From Actinomycetota bacterium (GTDB lineage: Bacteria > Actinomycetota > Thermoleophilia > BMS3ABIN01): DNA of 40,699 nucleotides. Location: the NCBI GenBank assembly GCA_023489275.1, contig JAMDDD010000030.1:1-40699 (forward strand). Direction: 5' to 3'. The translations under genes and the position numbers were made by a program. Of the stretch, positions 37,840 through 40,699 are shown one piece after another. Numbering within the stretch: position 1 is the first letter of the stretch; every line of letters starts with the position of its first letter. The notes below the pieces were generated by a model. It had not been told where the DNA came from. It made no database searches and saw only the letters and a list, made by a program, of their open reading frames with translations.

Positions 37840-40699
37840 TTGGAGCAACTTTCCAACTTCGCCATTATCCCAGCCCGTCTCCTCATCGATATCCAGAAGA
37901 AATCCTATGAGTGGTTTCTCACGGAAGGCATCCGTGAAACGGTAGCCGATATCTCGCCGATCGAAGATTACACCGGCACACTCGCGGTTGAATTCGGCTC
38001 GCACGAATTCGAAGAGCCGTCGAGCAGCATTGAAGAATGCCGTGACAAGGATGGCAGTTTTTCCGCGCCGTTGTTCATGAACGTCAGTTTTGTCAATAAG
38101 GAGACGGGTGAGATCCGCCAGCAGAAAGTATTCATGGGCGATTTCCCCATGATGACCGACTGGGGCACCTTCATCATCAACGGCACCGAGCGGGTGGTCG
38201 TGACGCAGCTGGTTCGCTCGCCGGGGGCCTATGTCATGGAGCCGAAAGACCCGGCCAAGCAGGTGTTTATCGCCAACCTGATGCCTTCGCGCGGTTCCTG
38301 GCTGGAGCTGGAGATCGACAAGAAAGGCCTGGTCAATGTGCGGATCGACCGCAAGCGCAAATTGCCCGTGACGGTGCTCCTGCGGGCGCTCGGCTATTCG
38401 ACGAACAGCGAGATCGAGAAACTTTTTGACAACTCTGTCTATATCAAGAACACGCTGGACAAGGATCCTACCGCCAGTGAAGAGGAGGCGCTGATCGAGC
38501 TGTTCAAGAAGCAGCGCCCTGGTGAGCCGCCCAGTCTCGACAGCGCCCGGTCGCTGCTGAAGGCGCTGTTCTTTGATCCCAAGCGCTACGACCTGACTCG
38601 AGTGGGGCGCTACAAGCTGAACAGCCGCCTCGAGCTCAGCATCGATCCTGACATGCGGGTTCTCACCAATGATGACATCATCGCGCTGATCAAGGCGCTG
38701 ATCGTGCTGCCCGACAAGCTTGGCATTCCTGAGGATGCCATCGATTACGCCGAGGAGGCCCGGTCGCTGATGCAGGAAAACGCCGAAGCGGTCGCCCACG
38801 ACCTCGATGAATATGAACATTTTGGCAACCGCCGCCTGCGCACGGTCGGCGAACTGGTGCAGGAAGCCTTCCGCATCGGACTCTACCGGATGGAGCGGGT
38901 AGTCAAGGAGCGGATGACGACCGAGGATGTGGATGCGATCACGCCCCAGCATATTATCAACATCCGGCCGGTGGTGGCGGCGCTCAAGGAATTTTACGGC
39001 TCCTCGCAACTGTCACAGTTTATGGACCAGACCAACACGCTGTCGGGGTTGACGCATCGCCGCCGCTTGAGTGCTCTCGGCGCCGGCGGCCTCACGCGCG
39101 AGCGCGCCCCGATCGAGGTGCGCGACGTGCATCCGACCCACTACGGGCGGATGTGCCCGATCGAGACTCCCGAGGGTCCGAACATCGGCCTGATGGGATC
39201 GCTTGCCTCATACGCCACGGTCAACGAGTTTGGTTTTATCCAGACGCCTTACCGCAAGGTGGAGAAGGGCAAGGTCACCAACGAGATCATCTATCTGGAC
39301 GCCAGCGAGGAAGACAAATACGTTATCGCCCAGGCCAACGCCAATTTCAGCCCCGAGACGGGCAAGTTCCGCGACAAGCACATCCTGGCGCGCGCCCGTG
39401 ACGGCGAGGTGGTCACGGTTGAACCCAAGGAAGTTGACTTCATGGACGTGTCGCCGCAGCAGATCGTCTCGGTGGCCACTTCGCTGATCCCGTTCCTGGA
39501 GCACAACGACGCCAACCGCGCCCTGATGGGTTCCAACATGCAGCGCCAGGCGGTGCCGCTGCTCAAGGCGGAAGCGCCGCTGATTGGCACCGCCATGGAG
39601 TTCCGCGCCGCTGTTGACACCGGCGACGTCATCCTGGCGCGCCGCGCCGGCAAGATCAAAGAGGTTGATGCCGAGCGGATCATTGTCGAAGGCAACGGGG
39701 GCGAGGAGGATCTGTACATTCTGAACAAGTTTACCCGCTCCAATCAGGGAACGATCATCCACCAGAAGCCCCTGCTGGAGGAAGGCGACCGGGTCAAGAA
39801 AGGAACGGTGCTTGCCGATGGCGCTGCCACCGAGCTGGGCGAGATGGCCCTGGGCAAGAACCTGCTGGTGGCGTTCATGAGCTGGGAGGGATACAACTTC
39901 GAGGACGCGATCATCTTAAGCGAGCGCATCGTCAAGGACGATGTTCTCTCCTCGATCCACATTGAAGAGTACGAAGTCGAGGCCCGCACCACCAAGCTGG
40001 GCGATGAGGAGATCACCAGGGATATTCCCAACCGCAGCGAGGAGTCGCTGGCGGACCTGGATGAGGACGGCATCATCCGCATTGGCGCCGAGGTCAACTC
40101 TGGCGACTTGCTGGTCGGCAAGGTGACGCCCAAGGGCGAGACGGAGCTGACCGCGGAGGAAAAGCTGATCCGCGCCATCTTCAAGGAGAAAGCCCGCGAG
40201 GTGCGCGACACTTCGCTGAAAGTTCCGCACGGCGAGGGCGGCCGCGTCATCGATGTCAAGATTTTCTCCCGGGAAAAAGGCGATGACCTGTCTCCGGGAG
40301 TCAACAAGCTTGTGCGCGTCTATGTGGCCAAGAAGCGCAAGATCGCCGAGGGCGACAAGCTCGCCGGCCGGCACGGCAACAAGGGAGTCATCTCCAAGAT
40401 CGTGCCTGAAGAGGATATGCCGTTCCTGGAGGACGGCACGCCGGTTGACATCATTCTCAATCCTCTGGGCGTTCCCTCCCGTATGAACATCGGCCAGATT
40501 CTGGAGACTCACCTGGGATGGGCCGCGGCGCGCGGCTGGGATAACGGCGAAGGCTTTGAATCGCCAACTTACATCGCCACGCCTGTTTTCGACGGCGCCA
40601 CGGTCGGTGAAGTGGAGGAAGCGCTGATTAAATGTTACGAGCATGATCCGGAGAAAAAGATCACTTATACGTATGACCGCGACGAGCCCAACCCGGCCG
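37840..40699 (+). CDS. rpoB: DNA-directed RNA polymerase beta subunit, 3' truncated
   Basis: The first 953 codons of RpoB; the window ends inside the gene. Landmarks in order: [16 protein letters not shown] at the start, [20 protein letters not shown], the rifampicin region [20 protein letters not shown] followed by [36 protein letters not shown], and [20 protein letters not shown]. The start is TTG 37840 with AGGAGGG ten bases upstream; GTG 37831 is an alternative with the Shine-Dalgarno sequence abutting it. No large insert is seen in this part. Compared with E. coli numbering it has T518 and T520 (for N and P) and A535, conserved lineage substitutions rather than clear resistance. rpoC is expected beyond the window. 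Confidence 0.97.
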   Translation, partial: MEQLSNFAIIPARLLIDIQKKSYEWFLTEGIRETVADISPIEDYTGTLAVEFGSHEFEEPSSSIEECRDKDGSFSAPLFMNVSFVNKETGEIRQQKVFMGDFPMMTDWGTFIINGTERVVVTQLVRSPGAYVMEPKDPAKQVFIANLMPSRGSWLELEIDKKGLVNVRIDRKRKLPVTVLLRALGYSTNSEIEKLFDNSVYIKNTLDKDPTASEEEALIELFKKQRPGEPPSLDSARSLLKALFFDPKRYDLTRVGRYKLNSRLELSIDPDMRVLTNDDIIALIKALIVLPDKLGIPEDAIDYAEEARSLMQENAEAVAHDLDEYEHFGNRRLRTVGELVQEAFRIGLYRMERVVKERMTTEDVDAITPQHIINIRPVVAALKEFYGSSQLSQFMDQTNTLSGLTHRRRLSALGAGGLTRERAPIEVRDVHPTHYGRMCPIETPEGPNIGLMGSLASYATVNEFGFIQTPYRKVEKGKVTNEIIYLDASEEDKYVIAQANANFSPETGKFRDKHILARARDGEVVTVEPKEVDFMDVSPQQIVSVATSLIPFLEHNDANRALMGSNMQRQAVPLLKAEAPLIGTAMEFRAAVDTGDVILARRAGKIKEVDAERIIVEGNGGEEDLYILNKFTRSNQGTIIHQKPLLEEGDRVKKGTVLADGAATELGEMALGKNLLVAFMSWEGYNFEDAIILSERIVKDDVLSSIHIEEYEVEARTTKLGDEEITRDIPNRSEESLADLDEDGIIRIGAEVNSGDLLVGKVTPKGETELTAEEKLIRAIFKEKAREVRDTSLKVPHGEGGRVIDVKIFSREKGDDLSPGVNKLVRVYVAKKRKIAEGDKLAGRHGNKGVISKIVPEEDMPFLEDGTPVDIILNPLGVPSRMNIGQILETHLGWAAARGWDNGEGFESPTYIATPVFDGATVGEVEEALIKCYEHDPEKKITYTYDRDEPNPA

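Noticed and set aside
37774-39009. Minus-strand frame of 411 codons opposite rpoB
   Set aside because: Antisense of the conserved RpoB coding sequence; no start context and no family match that I can see.

Overview
The window looks like one contig end from a moderately GC-rich bacterial genome, probably an assembled environmental genome. The first 20 bases are an Illumina adapter, so base 21 is the first biological base. Anaerobic or microaerophilic redox genes (a desulforedoxin, a ferredoxin:thioredoxin reductase fused to rubredoxin), a phosphoketolase/acetate kinase pair, zinc-binding L33 and an RpoB of the short type suggest an early-branching anaerobic actinobacterium-like organism. That placement is inference; a 16S or concatenated-protein tree would be needed to settle it.

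Layout. 0-4.8 kb: 3' part of an AddA/UvrD-type helicase-nuclease, a YbaK deacylase, a GT4 glycosyltransferase and tRNA-Thr(CGT). 4.8-6.3 kb: a decayed stretch with an NYN-nuclease fragment joined to the tail of an IS256-type transposase, a small membrane protein and a broken lipoprotein gene. 6.3-17 kb: envelope-glycan and housekeeping genes (three GT-C membrane glycosyltransferases, two methyltransferases, a NodB-type deacetylase), mixed with a DJ-1/PfpI protein, a glutaredoxin/FTR-rubredoxin operon, a DUF3467 protein and a two-gene operon whose 50-residue CPxC protein is easily missed.

17.2-26 kb is an accessory island. It begins at a tRNA cluster (Tyr, Thr, Met). The 3' end of tRNA-Met abuts a truncated large serine recombinase, which is cut by an IS30-type element. 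Beyond lie a nuclease-like DUF5655 gene and a HEPN-like DUF3644 gene. Then follow three small modules separated by four related ~90-107-bp repeats spaced about 1.5 kb apart: higBA plus a gene of unknown function; a CopG/ParE pair plus an MNT-type nucleotidyltransferase; and an orphan antitoxin, a Fic fragment, desulforedoxin and an HxlR regulator. The repeats resemble cassette or attachment sites but also carry traces of a minus-strand coding sequence. This is the most unusual part of the window.

26-33.5 kb returns to GC-rich DNA: an ArsB-type transporter, an ackA-xfp operon (phosphoketolase route to acetate plus ATP), remnants of two membrane-protein genes (GlsB/YeaQ and YihY), a VOC protein and a small membrane protein.

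33.6-40.7 kb is the conserved transcription/translation block rpmG, tRNA-Trp, secE, nusG, rplK, rplA, rplJ, rplL, rpoB, with rpoB running off the end. It has an L10-type leader with tandem terminator-like hairpins before rplJ and a perfect 14-bp palindrome before rpoB.
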